A stretch of 53,604 bases of DNA from Planctomycetota bacterium (GCA_023432465.1 JAEYUO010000036.1:1-53604); one strand, 5' to 3'; shown: positions 43,210-51,817, counted from the stretch's first letter. The notes: generated from the sequence alone by a model not told the origin. Made by a program: numbers and translations.

Positions 43210-45309
43210 ATGGAGATCGTGATGAGCGTCGCGCACAACCACGCCCATGGTCCCGCCTCGAAGCACACCCACACACATGATCATGACCACGGGCACGACG
43301 CCGCGGGCATGGCCTGCTGCTCGCACCACAATGTCAAGCTTGAGCGGTACATGCTGCTGTACCTCGTCGGCGGCGTGCTGGTCCTGTGCACCAAACTGGC
43401 CGAGTGGCTGTTCCCCACCGCGATCTCCCCGCAGATCGCGCTGCTCCCGGCGCTCGTGGGCGCGATCATGCTCGGCATGCCGCTCTTCATCGCGGCGTTC
43501 GGCGAACTCCGCCGCGGCCGGGCTTCAACCTCATCGCTTTGCGCGCTGGCGATTCTCGGATCGCTCGCGACGGGCGCGTATGTCGCCGCCGGCTTCCTCG
43601 CGTTGATCCTCCTCGTCGCCGATCAGTTCGTCCGCCAGCGTGCCTGGGGCGCACAGAAGGCCATCGAGGACCTGGTCGGGCTGACCCCGGACATCGCCCG
43701 CGTCGTCCGCGACGGGCAGGAGGCCGAGGTCTCGCTGAGCGAGGTCAAGGTCGGCGACATCATCCGCGTCCGCCCGGGCGAGAATCTGCCCGTTGACGGC
43801 ACGGTCGTCGTTGGTCGCTCGGCCATCAACCAGGCCTCCCTCACCGGCGAGGCCATCCCGCACGAAGTCGCGCCGGGCGAGCCCGTGTATGCCGGCACGA
43901 CCAACATCTCGGGCGTGATCGAACTTCGCGCGACCATGATCGGCGAGGACTCGACGATCGGCAAGGTCACCCAACTCATCCGCGAGGCAGAGGCCAGCCG
44001 CACGCCACGACAACTGATGATCGAGCAGGTCGCATCCTTCTTCGTGCCGGTCACGCTCGGGCTTGCGTTCATTGTCTGGTACATGACCAAGGACCTGCAA
44101 CGGGCCATCACTGTGCTCGTGGTCGCGTGCCCCTCCGCCCTGCTCCTCTCGAGCCCGCTGGCGCTCGTCGCGGCGTTTGCGGCCGCGGCGCGGCTGGGAA
44201 TCCTCATCAAGCGGACCAACTACCTCGAAGAGGCCGCGGCGATCGATACCGTCGTTCTCGACAAGACGGGCACGCTCACGACGGGCCGGTTCGCCGTCTC
44301 GAAGCTCGTGCCCGCGGACGGCGTCGAGGGCGCGGACCTGCTTCAGGCCGCGGCCGATGGCGAGCAGCACTCCAACCACCCGCTGGCGCGTTCCATTCTT
44401 CAGACCGCGCAGGCCGCACGCATCACCCCGGACGGCTCGAGCGACTTTGAGGAGATCCACGGTCGGGGCATCCGCGCCCGCACCGCAGGCGGCGAGGTGT
44501 GCGTGGGCCGCGTGTCGTGGCTGATGGAGCTCTTCCCGCAGATCAAGCCGACCGTGGCCGCCGTCGAGCCCCGCATCGAGGGCATGACCGGCGTGCACGT
44601 TGTGCGCAATGGTCACTACCTGGGCGTGGTCGGCCTTGAAGACAAGGTGCGATCGAACACCAAGAACGTCGTGGGCCGCCTGCGCGAGCTCGGCGTGCGG
44701 CGGATCGACATCCTCACGGGTGACCGCATCAGCGTCGCCGAGCGCGTCGGCCGCATGGTCGGCGTCGACAACATCGAGGCCGAGTGCCTGCCGGAAGAGA
44801 AGCACGCGATCATCCAGGGCCTCGTCAAGGACGGCCGACGCGTGATGATGGTCGGCGACGGCATCAACGACGGGCCTTCGCTCGCCGCGGCGGATGTCGG
44901 TGTGGCGATGGGTCTGGGCGGCTCCGACATCGCGGCCAACTCCGCGGGTGTTGCGCTCATGACCGACGACCTGTCGAGGATCCCGTTCCTGGTGGAGCTT
45001 GCCCGCCGCACTCGGGCGATCATCGCGCAGAACATCGCCGCATCAATCCTCGTCGCGTTCATCGGGCTCATCCTCGCCGCGACCGGCCAGCTCTCGCTGG
45101 CGTTCGGCTCGGGCGCGCTCGTGGCCGCGGCGTTCTACCACGTCGTCGGCGATGTCGTTGTCATCGGCAACTCCTTCCGCCTGTTCCGTTTCGGCGAGGC
45201 GTTCAGCGAAGAAGAGGCACGGCTGATCGAGCAGGGGGTCATGGAAGCTCCGCAGACACGCCGCGCGGGCAGCCTGTCGCTTGGGCGGCAGGCCGCGGCG
45301 GTGGGTTGA
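43210..45309 (+). CDS. P1B-type heavy-metal ATPase with His-rich N-terminus and CPS motif
   Basis: The protein (699 residues from ATG 43210) has all P-type ATPase signatures: TGEA (212-215), phosphorylation site DKTGTLT (Asp351), an HP locus in NHPLA and the hinge GDGINDGPSLAAADVGVAMG. About eight membrane segments are present. The transmembrane metal site reads ACPSALLLSSP (Cys307, Pro308, Ser309), where Cu or Zn/Cd pumps have CPC and Co pumps SPC. The N-terminus lacks a GMxCxxC domain. It has a His-rich stretch instead (residues 9-40, with HTHTHDHDHGH and ACCSHH) that could bind Zn, Ni or Co. The family exports metals from the cytoplasm. The metal is uncertain; no metal-responsive regulator is adjacent. 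Confidence 0.88.
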   Translation: MEIVMSVAHNHAHGPASKHTHTHDHDHGHDAAGMACCSHHNVKLERYMLLYLVGGVLVLCTKLAEWLFPTAISPQIALLPALVGAIMLGMPLFIAAFGELRRGRASTSSLCALAILGSLATGAYVAAGFLALILLVADQFVRQRAWGAQKAIEDLVGLTPDIARVVRDGQEAEVSLSEVKVGDIIRVRPGENLPVDGTVVVGRSAINQASLTGEAIPHEVAPGEPVYAGTTNISGVIELRATMIGEDSTIGKVTQLIREAEASRTPRQLMIEQVASFFVPVTLGLAFIVWYMTKDLQRAITVLVVACPSALLLSSPLALVAAFAAAARLGILIKRTNYLEEAAAIDTVVLDKTGTLTTGRFAVSKLVPADGVEGADLLQAAADGEQHSNHPLARSILQTAQAARITPDGSSDFEEIHGRGIRARTAGGEVCVGRVSWLMELFPQIKPTVAAVEPRIEGMTGVHVVRNGHYLGVVGLEDKVRSNTKNVVGRLRELGVRRIDILTGDRISVAERVGRMVGVDNIEAECLPEEKHAIIQGLVKDGRRVMMVGDGINDGPSLAAADVGVAMGLGGSDIAANSAGVALMTDDLSRIPFLVELARRTRAIIAQNIAASILVAFIGLILAATGQLSLAFGSGALVAAAFYHVVGDVVVIGNSFRLFRFGEAFSEEEARLIEQGVMEAPQTRRAGSLSLGRQAAAVG

Positions 45310-45360
45310 GTCGGTCCCGGCACCTGGAACTGCGCCGATACAGCGTGCGGATGGTGAGGC

Positions 45361-46221
45361 GTGGGTGAGTCACCGGCATCGTCTTCACGCAGAGGCCATC
45401 GGCAGGTTTGGTCGATCGCCCGGATCGTCCTCGGTTCCTATCTGCTCTGGTGCCTTGTGCTCTCAGCCTGCCAGACCAGCATGATCTTTCCGCGCGAGCT
45501 CGCGGGCTCGCCGTTACCCGATGCGGGCATCCCGCGTTCGGTGGAGCGCTGGTGGACCACTGGCGACGATGGCTCCAAGACTGAGGCGTGGTTCTTCCCG
45601 CCGCCGGTCGATGCCGCGGCGCCTGCTCCGTGCGCGATCATCTTCCACGGCAACGGTGAGATCATCGACCACATCCAGGATTACGCCGAGTGGTACCGGC
45701 GCCGCGGCTACGCCGTGCTGCTGCCTGAGTATCGTGGCTATGGGCGCAGCGGCGGCACGCCCTCGCAGAATGCCATCACCGAGGACATGCTCTCGTTCCA
45801 CGCCAGCCTGATCGCCCGCGAGGACATCGATTCGGCGAAGCTCGTCTTCCACGGGCGTTCGCTGGGTTCTGCCGTGGCCGCGCAGCTTGCGGAGCGGAAG
45901 CATCCCGCAGTGCTCGTCCTCGAAGCTCCCTTCCTGAGCATCAACGCCATGGCCGCTCGGTACCTGGTGCCGGGTTTCCTGGTGAGGCACCCGTTCCGCA
46001 CGGACAAGGTCCTGCCGACACTCGGTTGCCCGGTCCTGATCCTGCACTCGACCGATGACGAGATCGTGCCGTACTCCCACGGCAAGAAGCTCCACGAGCT
46101 CACGCCCGGATCGACGCTGATCGATCTGAGCGGGTCGCACAACTCCGCGCTCGCCTCCCTGCCGCAGTACTGGTCGAGCGTGGATGCGTTCCTGCTGGAA
46201 CACATCGACCGGGACGAGTGA
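45361..46221 (+). CDS. Alpha/beta hydrolase, membrane-anchored or lipoprotein
   Basis: The 286-residue protein starts at GTG 45361. Its N-terminus has a hydrophobic segment ending LVLSAC (about 37), which fits a lipobox, so it is probably anchored in a membrane. The hydrolase fold follows: FHGNGE (oxyanion loop, about 93-98), nucleophile Ser in HGRSLGSAVAAQ (about 164), Asp in LHSTDDEIVP (about 229) and His in LSGSHNSA (about 256). It resembles the BAAT/YfhR-like serine hydrolases with unknown substrates. It lies 51 bases downstream of the metal ATPase gene and 52 bases upstream of gpsA on the same strand. Confidence 0.85.
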   Translation: MGESPASSSRRGHRQVWSIARIVLGSYLLWCLVLSACQTSMIFPRELAGSPLPDAGIPRSVERWWTTGDDGSKTEAWFFPPPVDAAAPAPCAIIFHGNGEIIDHIQDYAEWYRRRGYAVLLPEYRGYGRSGGTPSQNAITEDMLSFHASLIAREDIDSAKLVFHGRSLGSAVAAQLAERKHPAVLVLEAPFLSINAMAARYLVPGFLVRHPFRTDKVLPTLGCPVLILHSTDDEIVPYSHGKKLHELTPGSTLIDLSGSHNSALASLPQYWSSVDAFLLEHIDRDE

Positions 46222-46273
46222 TCCGGGCCGGTTCGCCACCCCGCTTTGGCCGCCGAGCCCGTACACTTCGGCC

Positions 46274-47464
46274 ATGCCCCGCGGATCATCCCCTACACCT
46301 CGCCGCGCCGCCCCGCCCGATGCCCGGACGCTACGGAGCCGCATCGTCATCATGGGAATCGGCCAGATGGGCCTCGTGTGCGCGGGGATTCTCGCTCCGC
46401 CCGCCGTGACACCCACTCCCGCCGCCGGCCCGCGGCGCAAGGCGGGCAAGCCCGAGACCGTGGCCGATCCGGCGGGACCTGAGATCATCATGTGGGGGCA
46501 CGACATCGACGAGGTCGGCGAACTGACGCAGACCCGCCAGAGCCCGCGGCTGCCTGGGTTCACACTGCCGGATTCCGTCCGCGTCACGCACGACCTCAAC
46601 AAGGCGATGAGCGAGGGGGGCGATGGGCACGGCGCATCGTTGGTCGTGTCGGCGATTCCCGTGCAGTTCACACGCGAAGTCTGGAGGCGTTTGCGCCCTG
46701 TGCCGTCGGCGCGCGCGGGCGCGATGCCGCTGCCCGATCGCGCGGCCGTGGTCTCGGTCGCCAAGGGGATCGAGAACAACACACTTTTGCGCCCGACGCA
46801 GATCATCGCCGATGCGCTCGGGGATGACCCGGACGGCCCGCCCCGACCGATCGGCACGCTGAGCGGACCGACGATCGCGAGCGAGCTTGCGCGCGGGCTG
46901 CCCGCGACGATGATCGCGGCGAGCGACTGGCCCGGCTACGCCCACGAGCTGCAGCGTGTCTTCTCGACCAGTTATCTCCGCGTCTACACCAACGAGGATG
47001 TGCTCGGCGTTGAGCTCGCAGGCGCGATGAAGAACGTGATCGCGATCGCGGCGGGCATCCTCGACGGCCTGCAGGCCGGCTATAACGCAAAGAGCGCGCT
47101 GCTTGCTCGCGGGCTTGCCGAGATCACCCGGCTGGGCACGGCGATGGGCGCATCGACCGACACCTTCTTCGGCCTCGCGGGAGTGGGAGACCTTGCGACG
47201 ACCTGCTTCTCGCCGGAGGGGCGGAACCGGAGCTGCGGCGAGGCCCTTGGCCGCGGCGTCAAACCCGACGACTACCTGAAGTCCGCCAAGTCGGTCGTGG
47301 AGGGCGTGGCGACGACGAAATCGGTGATGGACCTTGCGCGGAAGTACCGCGTCGAGATGCCGATCACCGAGCAGGTTCACGCAGTCTTGTTCGAGGGGCT
47401 CGACCCGATCGACGCGATCGCGCGTTTGATGAGCCGGGAACTGACGTCGGAGAAGGTTGGATAG
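46274..47464 (+). CDS. gpsA: Glycerol-3-phosphate dehydrogenase (NAD(P)+)
   Basis: GpsA reduces dihydroxyacetone phosphate to sn-glycerol 3-phosphate for phospholipid synthesis. From ATG 46274 it is 396 residues, longer than the usual 330-340. Family motifs are clear: Rossmann GIGQMG (about 29-34), IIMWGHD, VVSAIPVQFTR, SVAKGIE, TLSGPTIASELARG, VELAGAMKNVIAIAAG (catalytic Lys), GLAGVGDLATTC and the C-terminal MPITEQVH. The excess is an N-terminal tail plus a Pro/Ala/Lys-rich insert of about 28 residues (around 43-72) between the first helix and second strand of the nucleotide fold. The start is uncertain because no clear ribosome site was seen. Confidence 0.93.
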   Translation: MPRGSSPTPRRAAPPDARTLRSRIVIMGIGQMGLVCAGILAPPAVTPTPAAGPRRKAGKPETVADPAGPEIIMWGHDIDEVGELTQTRQSPRLPGFTLPDSVRVTHDLNKAMSEGGDGHGASLVVSAIPVQFTREVWRRLRPVPSARAGAMPLPDRAAVVSVAKGIENNTLLRPTQIIADALGDDPDGPPRPIGTLSGPTIASELARGLPATMIAASDWPGYAHELQRVFSTSYLRVYTNEDVLGVELAGAMKNVIAIAAGILDGLQAGYNAKSALLARGLAEITRLGTAMGASTDTFFGLAGVGDLATTCFSPEGRNRSCGEALGRGVKPDDYLKSAKSVVEGVATTKSVMDLARKYRVEMPITEQVHAVLFEGLDPIDAIARLMSRELTSEKVG

Positions 47465-47541
47465 GTCCGAAGCCGGCAGGGACCGCAGGATCTGTTCCCT
47501 TCGCGTGATACTCTTGTGAGGCAGACACCAGGAACTTGACC

Positions 47542-47796
47542 ATGACGCCACACCACTTCGACTACCGACAGCAGTTCAGCCGAGACGCGGAGGTCATGGG
47601 TGGCGAAACAGTGATGAAGGGCGCTCGCGTCCCACTTCGGACCGTGCTCGCCAGCCTTGCTGAAGGATTGGAGCCTGCGGACATCCTGCGTGAGTTTCCC
47701 GTGCTGACGACCGAGCATCTCCGCGCGGCAATCGCGTTTGCCGCGGACTCGGCACGCGAGGACCTTCCGGCTGCTCCGCTGCCCAAGGTGGCATGA
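47542..47796 (+). CDS. DUF433 antitoxin (VapB-like)
   Basis: The 84-residue protein has the DUF433 helix-turn-helix pattern: EVMGGETVMKGARVPLRTVLASLAEG, then ADILREFPVLTTEHLRAAIAFAA. DUF433 proteins are the antitoxin partners of PIN-like DUF5615 toxins and probably bind their own promoter. The stop overlaps the next start by four bases (ATGA at 47793-47796), which couples antitoxin and toxin translation. I use ATG 47542; a TTG six bases earlier is in frame. It is 77 bases downstream of gpsA. Confidence 0.88.
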   Translation: MTPHHFDYRQQFSRDAEVMGGETVMKGARVPLRTVLASLAEGLEPADILREFPVLTTEHLRAAIAFAADSAREDLPAAPLPKVA

Positions 47797-48161
47797 TGCG
47801 CATCAAGATCGACGAGAACATGCCGAGGGCGCTGAAGCCGACACTTCGCAATCTCGGCATTGACGCAGATGATGTGTATGACAAGGGCCTGCAGACACGG
47901 CCGGATCACGAAGTGCTTGCCGCGGCGCGACAAGAGGGACGATTCGTGATCACGCAGGATGTGGGCATCGCCGATCAGCGATCGGCCGATACGCATCGCG
48001 GGGTGATGCTGGTGCGACTTGCCGAGCCCGGCGCGATCGCACTGGTTGCGAGAATCGTGTGGGTCTTTCAGAATGAGTCGGTCCAAGACTGGACCAACGC
48101 AATCGTGATCGTTACGGATTCGAAAGTGCGCGTTCGACGAACACCTTCCAGAGGCGATTGA
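47793..48161 (+). CDS. DUF5615 PIN-like toxin
   Basis: The 122-residue protein matches the DUF5615 PIN-like family: KIDENMPRALKPTLRNLGIDADDVYDKGL with the N-terminal acidic Asp-Glu, DHEVLAAARQEGRFVITQDVGIAD with the central acidic residues, then HRGVMLVRL. These acidic residues form the metal site of PIN-type ribonucleases, so an RNase toxin is the likely role, held in check by the DUF433 protein. Its stop lies two bases before the ATG of the next gene. Toxin activity itself is inferred from the family and the paired arrangement. Confidence 0.87.
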   Translation: MMRIKIDENMPRALKPTLRNLGIDADDVYDKGLQTRPDHEVLAAARQEGRFVITQDVGIADQRSADTHRGVMLVRLAEPGAIALVARIVWVFQNESVQDWTNAIVIVTDSKVRVRRTPSRGD

Positions 48162-48163
48162 GC

Positions 48164-49258
48164 ATGCAGACTCCACCGTTCTTGCCTGTGCTTCGTGCCG
48201 CCGCGATCTGCGTTGCCGTCGGCTGCGCGGCATCAGCCCACGGGTGGGACGCCCACGGCCACCGCACCATCACGCGGCTCGCGCTGGATGCGATGACTGT
48301 CGCCGCGGCCGAGCAGACCCCACGCAGCGACGCATCGGACCAGCCCGCCGCGACCCTGCCCGAGTGGCTCATCTCTGATCAGGCGAAGTCGATGATTGCG
48401 TACCAGTCCTCCGAGGCGGATCGGTATCGCGGCACGCGGTCCAACTATCTCGCCCACGAGAACAACCCCGAGCACTACCTCGATGTCGAGGACCTCGCCG
48501 CCTACGGGCTCACGCTCGAGACCCTCCCGCCGCTGCGGGCACAGTACATCTCCGCCATGACGGTCGCGCGGCACGAGCACGGCGAAGATATCCCGCCGCA
48601 CAATCCGCGGCTCAACCCCTCGGGCGATCAGGAGTGGCCGGGCTTCGTTGTGCACGCCATCATGGAGCATCACGCCAAGCTGACCAGCGCGATGAAGACC
48701 GCCCGGACGCTGGAAAAGCTCAACGATCCGAAGCGCGAGCCGCAACTGCTGATGGCCCGCGCCAACGTGCTGGCGCACATGGGGCACCTGTCGCACTTTG
48801 TCGGCGATACTGCCCAGCCGCTCCACACCACCAAGCATCACCACGGCTGGGTCGGCGAGAACCCCAAGGGCTACACCACCGAACGCGGCATCCACGCGTA
48901 CATCGACGGGACGATTCTCAACATCCACACGCTCGACTACGCCTCGCTCAAGGCCGCGGCGAAGCCCGCCGCGACGATCGACCCGGTTGACCCGTGGAAG
49001 GATGTGCTGGCGTATCTCCAGCGCTCGCACGATGAGGTCGAGCCGCTCTACGTGCTCAAGCAGTCGGGCGAGCTGGAGCAGGAGAAGGGCAAGGCGTTCA
49101 TCACCGAACGTTTGGTCGATGCAGGCTCGATGCTCGGCGCGCTCTACACCTCCGCGTGGAAGCTCTCCGAGCCGACGGCCAAGGACCTTGAGGACTTCGT
49201 GAAGTACGACGGGCAGATCGACGCGGAGATGGTGAAGTCACAGCCGCCCGCGCGTTGA
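48164..49258 (+). CDS. Secreted S1/P1-type nuclease
   Basis: The 364-residue protein has a signal peptide ending SAHG, so the mature chain would begin with Trp28. This matters because S1/P1 nucleases bind zinc through the N-terminal Trp and a His five residues on, here His33 in WDAHGHRTI. Further ligand motifs are HENNPEHYLDV, HAIMEHHAKL and the core LAHMGHLSHFVGDTAQPLHTTKHHHG. The family cleaves single-stranded DNA or RNA at three zincs; bacterial members may scavenge phosphate. I use ATG 48164 with GAGGCG upstream; TTG 48158 overlaps the toxin stop. Two bases separate it from the toxin gene, so it may be expressed with the toxin-antitoxin pair. Confidence 0.85.
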   Translation: MQTPPFLPVLRAAAICVAVGCAASAHGWDAHGHRTITRLALDAMTVAAAEQTPRSDASDQPAATLPEWLISDQAKSMIAYQSSEADRYRGTRSNYLAHENNPEHYLDVEDLAAYGLTLETLPPLRAQYISAMTVARHEHGEDIPPHNPRLNPSGDQEWPGFVVHAIMEHHAKLTSAMKTARTLEKLNDPKREPQLLMARANVLAHMGHLSHFVGDTAQPLHTTKHHHGWVGENPKGYTTERGIHAYIDGTILNIHTLDYASLKAAAKPAATIDPVDPWKDVLAYLQRSHDEVEPLYVLKQSGELEQEKGKAFITERLVDAGSMLGALYTSAWKLSEPTAKDLEDFVKYDGQIDAEMVKSQPPAR

Positions 49259-49274
49259 TACGCAACGAATGCCG

Positions 49275-50387
49275 TTATTCGTCCACTGGCTCTGCGAGGG
49301 AGTAGCTCGTGCTCCGGCCGCTGCCCGGGTTGCGCACCAGGATGCCCCGCCGCACAAGGTCCTGGATGTCGCGCAGCGCGGTATCGGCCGAGCACTTGGC
49401 GAACGTCGCGTACTTCGAGGTGGTGAGGTGCCCCTTGAAGTTGTCGAGCAAGCGGTTGATCACCAACCGCTGACGCTCGTTCACGCCGCCGCGATTGATG
49501 TTCTGCCAGATCCGGGCCTTCCTCAGCACGCTCCCGAGCGCAACGCTCGCGCTGTCGATCGCACGGTCGAGGCACCCGATGAACCACTCCAGCCAAAGCG
49601 TGATGCCGAGATCGCCTCGCTGCGACGCTTCAAGCCGCAGGTAATACTGCTTGCGCTCCGCCTCGATCTGTGAGGACATGCTGTAGAACCGCTGCGCAGC
49701 CCCGTCGGCGCGGGCTAGCGCCATGTCCGCAATCGCCCGGGCGATCCGGCCGTTGCCGTCGTCGAATGGGTGGATCGTCACGAACCAGAAGTGCGCCACC
49801 CCGGCTTTGAGCACAGGGTCGATCGCCAATGGCGCATTGAACCACTCGATGAACCGCCCCATCTCCGCTTCAAGTTTCTCCGCGGCCGGAGCTTCGAAAT
49901 GCACCGTCTCCTTCCCGATCGGGCCCGACACCACCTGCATCGGCCCGAGCTCGCCCGTGCGCCACGCGCCCACGGCGATCCGTGCCATGCCGCTCCGAGC
50001 GGTCGGGAACAGCGCCGCATGCCACGCGAAGAGTCGCTCCCGCGTGAGCGGCTCGCTGAACTTCTGGATGGCGTCAAGCATCATCTCGACAACGCCCTCG
50101 ACATCTCGCCCGGCCGTCGGGAGACCCGCGACATCCAACCCGAGCCTGCGGGCGATCGACGACCGCACCTCGTCAGAATTCAGATGCTCACCCTCGATCG
50201 CCGAGGTCTTGACGACGTCGTTCGTCAGCGTCGTCAGCCCGGCCTCGGCGCGGAGCGCAAAGCCGAGCGACTCCATCCGCCCAAGCAGCCTCCCCTGCTT
50301 GTTGCGCATCGCCGCTAAGGGCGCGGCCAGCATTTCGCTGTCCCACACAAAGCTCGGCCAGTCTTTTCGCTCGTGGATGTACCGCAT
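49275..50387 (-). CDS. Fic family protein with DUF4172 N-terminus
   Basis: Fic proteins usually transfer AMP from ATP to target hydroxyls. From ATG 50387 this is 370 residues. The N-terminal DUF4172-like part (WPSFVWD, LAAMRNKQGRLLGRMESLGF) precedes the inhibitory motif TSAIEGE (61-67; Ser62, Glu65, Gly66), the class II type that blocks its own active site. The Fic core is complete: HPFDDGNGR at 206-214. The C-terminal 90 residues form a winged-helix-like domain (LTTSKYATFAKCSADTALRDIQDLVRRGIL), suggesting DNA binding and autoregulation. A GTG six bases upstream is in frame. It converges with the S1/P1 nuclease gene (16 bases apart). Confidence 0.93.
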   Translation of the reverse strand: MRYIHERKDWPSFVWDSEMLAAPLAAMRNKQGRLLGRMESLGFALRAEAGLTTLTNDVVKTSAIEGEHLNSDEVRSSIARRLGLDVAGLPTAGRDVEGVVEMMLDAIQKFSEPLTRERLFAWHAALFPTARSGMARIAVGAWRTGELGPMQVVSGPIGKETVHFEAPAAEKLEAEMGRFIEWFNAPLAIDPVLKAGVAHFWFVTIHPFDDGNGRIARAIADMALARADGAAQRFYSMSSQIEAERKQYYLRLEASQRGDLGITLWLEWFIGCLDRAIDSASVALGSVLRKARIWQNINRGGVNERQRLVINRLLDNFKGHLTTSKYATFAKCSADTALRDIQDLVRRGILVRNPGSGRSTSYSLAEPVDE

Positions 50388-50465
50388 AATCACCGCAAGT
50401 TATGCGGCAATTATCGCCTCTATTCACCGCAAGATCCAGTATTCGCCGCACATTTTACGGTGAAT
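50382..50465. promoter_or_regulatory. Operator-like box cluster at the fic start
   Basis: Near-identical 12-base boxes of consensus ATTCACCGCAAG lie at 50388-50399 (AATCACCGCAAG), 50422-50433 (exact) and 50441-50452 (ATTCGCCGCACA), with a reversed one at 50454-50465 (ATTCACCGTAAA on the minus strand). A perfect inverted repeat, CCGCATAA-N10-TTATGCGG (50382-50407), overlaps the fic start codon. The layout is that of an autorepressor site; the winged-helix part of Fic is the obvious candidate binder. This is an inference from sequence. Confidence 0.55.
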
Positions 50466-50563
50466 GCAGACGTCATGATCCGCTGCAAGAGGGAGGGTAA
50501 GGCCTTGTCAATCGAACGGGATCATTGGCCGCCTGCCCGCGAGCATCGCTTCGATCTGCGCGG

Positions 50564-51817
50564 CTATTTGCTGCTCTGCTGCTCTGCCGCTTTGCCGCTG
50601 TCTTCAGCCTCCCACCCCGCCGGCTTCTCGCCGCCGGGCATCAGCAGCGCCATCACGCTCATCGCCGTGCCATAGTTCGCCGAGCGCGGGAAGACGCGGT
50701 CGTTCCACGAGCCGTCATCGAGGCGCACGCTGAAGAGCAGTTGGCCCAGCCTGCGGCGATACTCGCCGCGTTCGCGCTGCGGCAGGAGTTCGATCGCCTG
50801 CCCCGCGTAGTAGTGCGCGTAGTAGAAGTAGTACGGAGCCACACCGTACGGCGCGATGTGCGTGCCGGTCTGGGCGCGGCGTTTATCCAGCCATTCCCAG
50901 TGCACGATGAACGCATCGATCGCGCCGCGAATGCGCTCGGGGCTCGACCGCCCCGCGAGCGACAGCGCACACTCGGTTGCGAGCATGCGGCCGACGGAGC
51001 CGGGTGTGGCCTCGGGCCGTCGATCCGCCGTGCCCGCGTACGACACCGACCCCGTCGCCGAGCGGCCGCGCTCGAGCGTCACGAGCGCACGCTCCACGAC
51101 CGCCGCATCGACCTCGTACCCCTGCCTCTTCGCCTCGAACAGCGTCATCAGCGTGGGCGACGTCATGAACGGCGAGCTCGGGTTGGGCTTCTTCGCGCCC
51201 GCGGGCGTCGAGTAGTTCCACCCGCCCGACTCCGGGATCTCCGTCTTGTGGATCGCGTCAACGTACCGCTTGATGGTGGCATCAACCTCTTCCTTCATGT
51301 CCGCGGGCACAGCCTTGGCTTCCTGCATCGTCAGCAGGAACCACGCCGCGTACGTATACCCCCAGCCGCGGACGTCGTAGGTGGAGTTGTGGTCGGGCAC
51401 CATCGCCGGGTCGTCCGCGCCCGCGATCACAAACTCCGCCGCGCGGCGCACGGCGGCCTTGCGTGCCTCATCGCCGTCATATCCCGGCGCGCGGAGCAGG
51501 CTCATGCCGGAGATGCCGGTGCCGCCCACACGGTAGCCGATGGGGATTTTGCCGCGCTCTCGGTACACCCCCTCGTACGGCCACTCGCCCTTGCTCTCCC
51601 CCTCCTGCATCCCGACGATGATCTCGACGCCGCGGGCAACGGCCTCATCGATCATCTGCTTCTCGGGAGCCGCGACATCCTTGCGGGCGGGCATCTGGCT
51701 GTAAGGCGTTGTCGGCAGGGCCTTATCGCCGCCTGTTCCACGCCCGCCATCACGCTGCGCGATCGCGACCGAGACACACGAACCCAGCACCAGCATCACG
51801 ACAAACGGCTTGAGCAT
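50564..51817 (-). CDS. Prenyltransferase/squalene-cyclase-repeat protein, exported
   Basis: From ATG 51817 (GAGG ribosome site upstream) this is 417 residues with a signal peptide (ends SVAIA, about 21). The rest is an alpha/alpha-toroid with repeats of the prenyltransferase/terpenoid-cyclase type: KGEWPYEGVYRERGKIPIGYRVGGTGISGMSL, VRGWGYTYAAWFLLTMQ, SGGWNYSTPA and DDGSWNDRVFPRSANYGTAMSVMAL. The cyclase DXDD acid motif was not found, so it is unlikely to be an active squalene-hopene cyclase. Such exported repeat proteins are frequent in planctomycetes as I recall and have no known function. It is divergent from the next gene (131-base gap). Confidence 0.82.
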   Translation of the reverse strand: MLKPFVVMLVLGSCVSVAIAQRDGGRGTGGDKALPTTPYSQMPARKDVAAPEKQMIDEAVARGVEIIVGMQEGESKGEWPYEGVYRERGKIPIGYRVGGTGISGMSLLRAPGYDGDEARKAAVRRAAEFVIAGADDPAMVPDHNSTYDVRGWGYTYAAWFLLTMQEAKAVPADMKEEVDATIKRYVDAIHKTEIPESGGWNYSTPAGAKKPNPSSPFMTSPTLMTLFEAKRQGYEVDAAVVERALVTLERGRSATGSVSYAGTADRRPEATPGSVGRMLATECALSLAGRSSPERIRGAIDAFIVHWEWLDKRRAQTGTHIAPYGVAPYYFYYAHYYAGQAIELLPQRERGEYRRRLGQLLFSVRLDDGSWNDRVFPRSANYGTAMSVMALLMPGGEKPAGWEAEDSGKAAEQQSSK

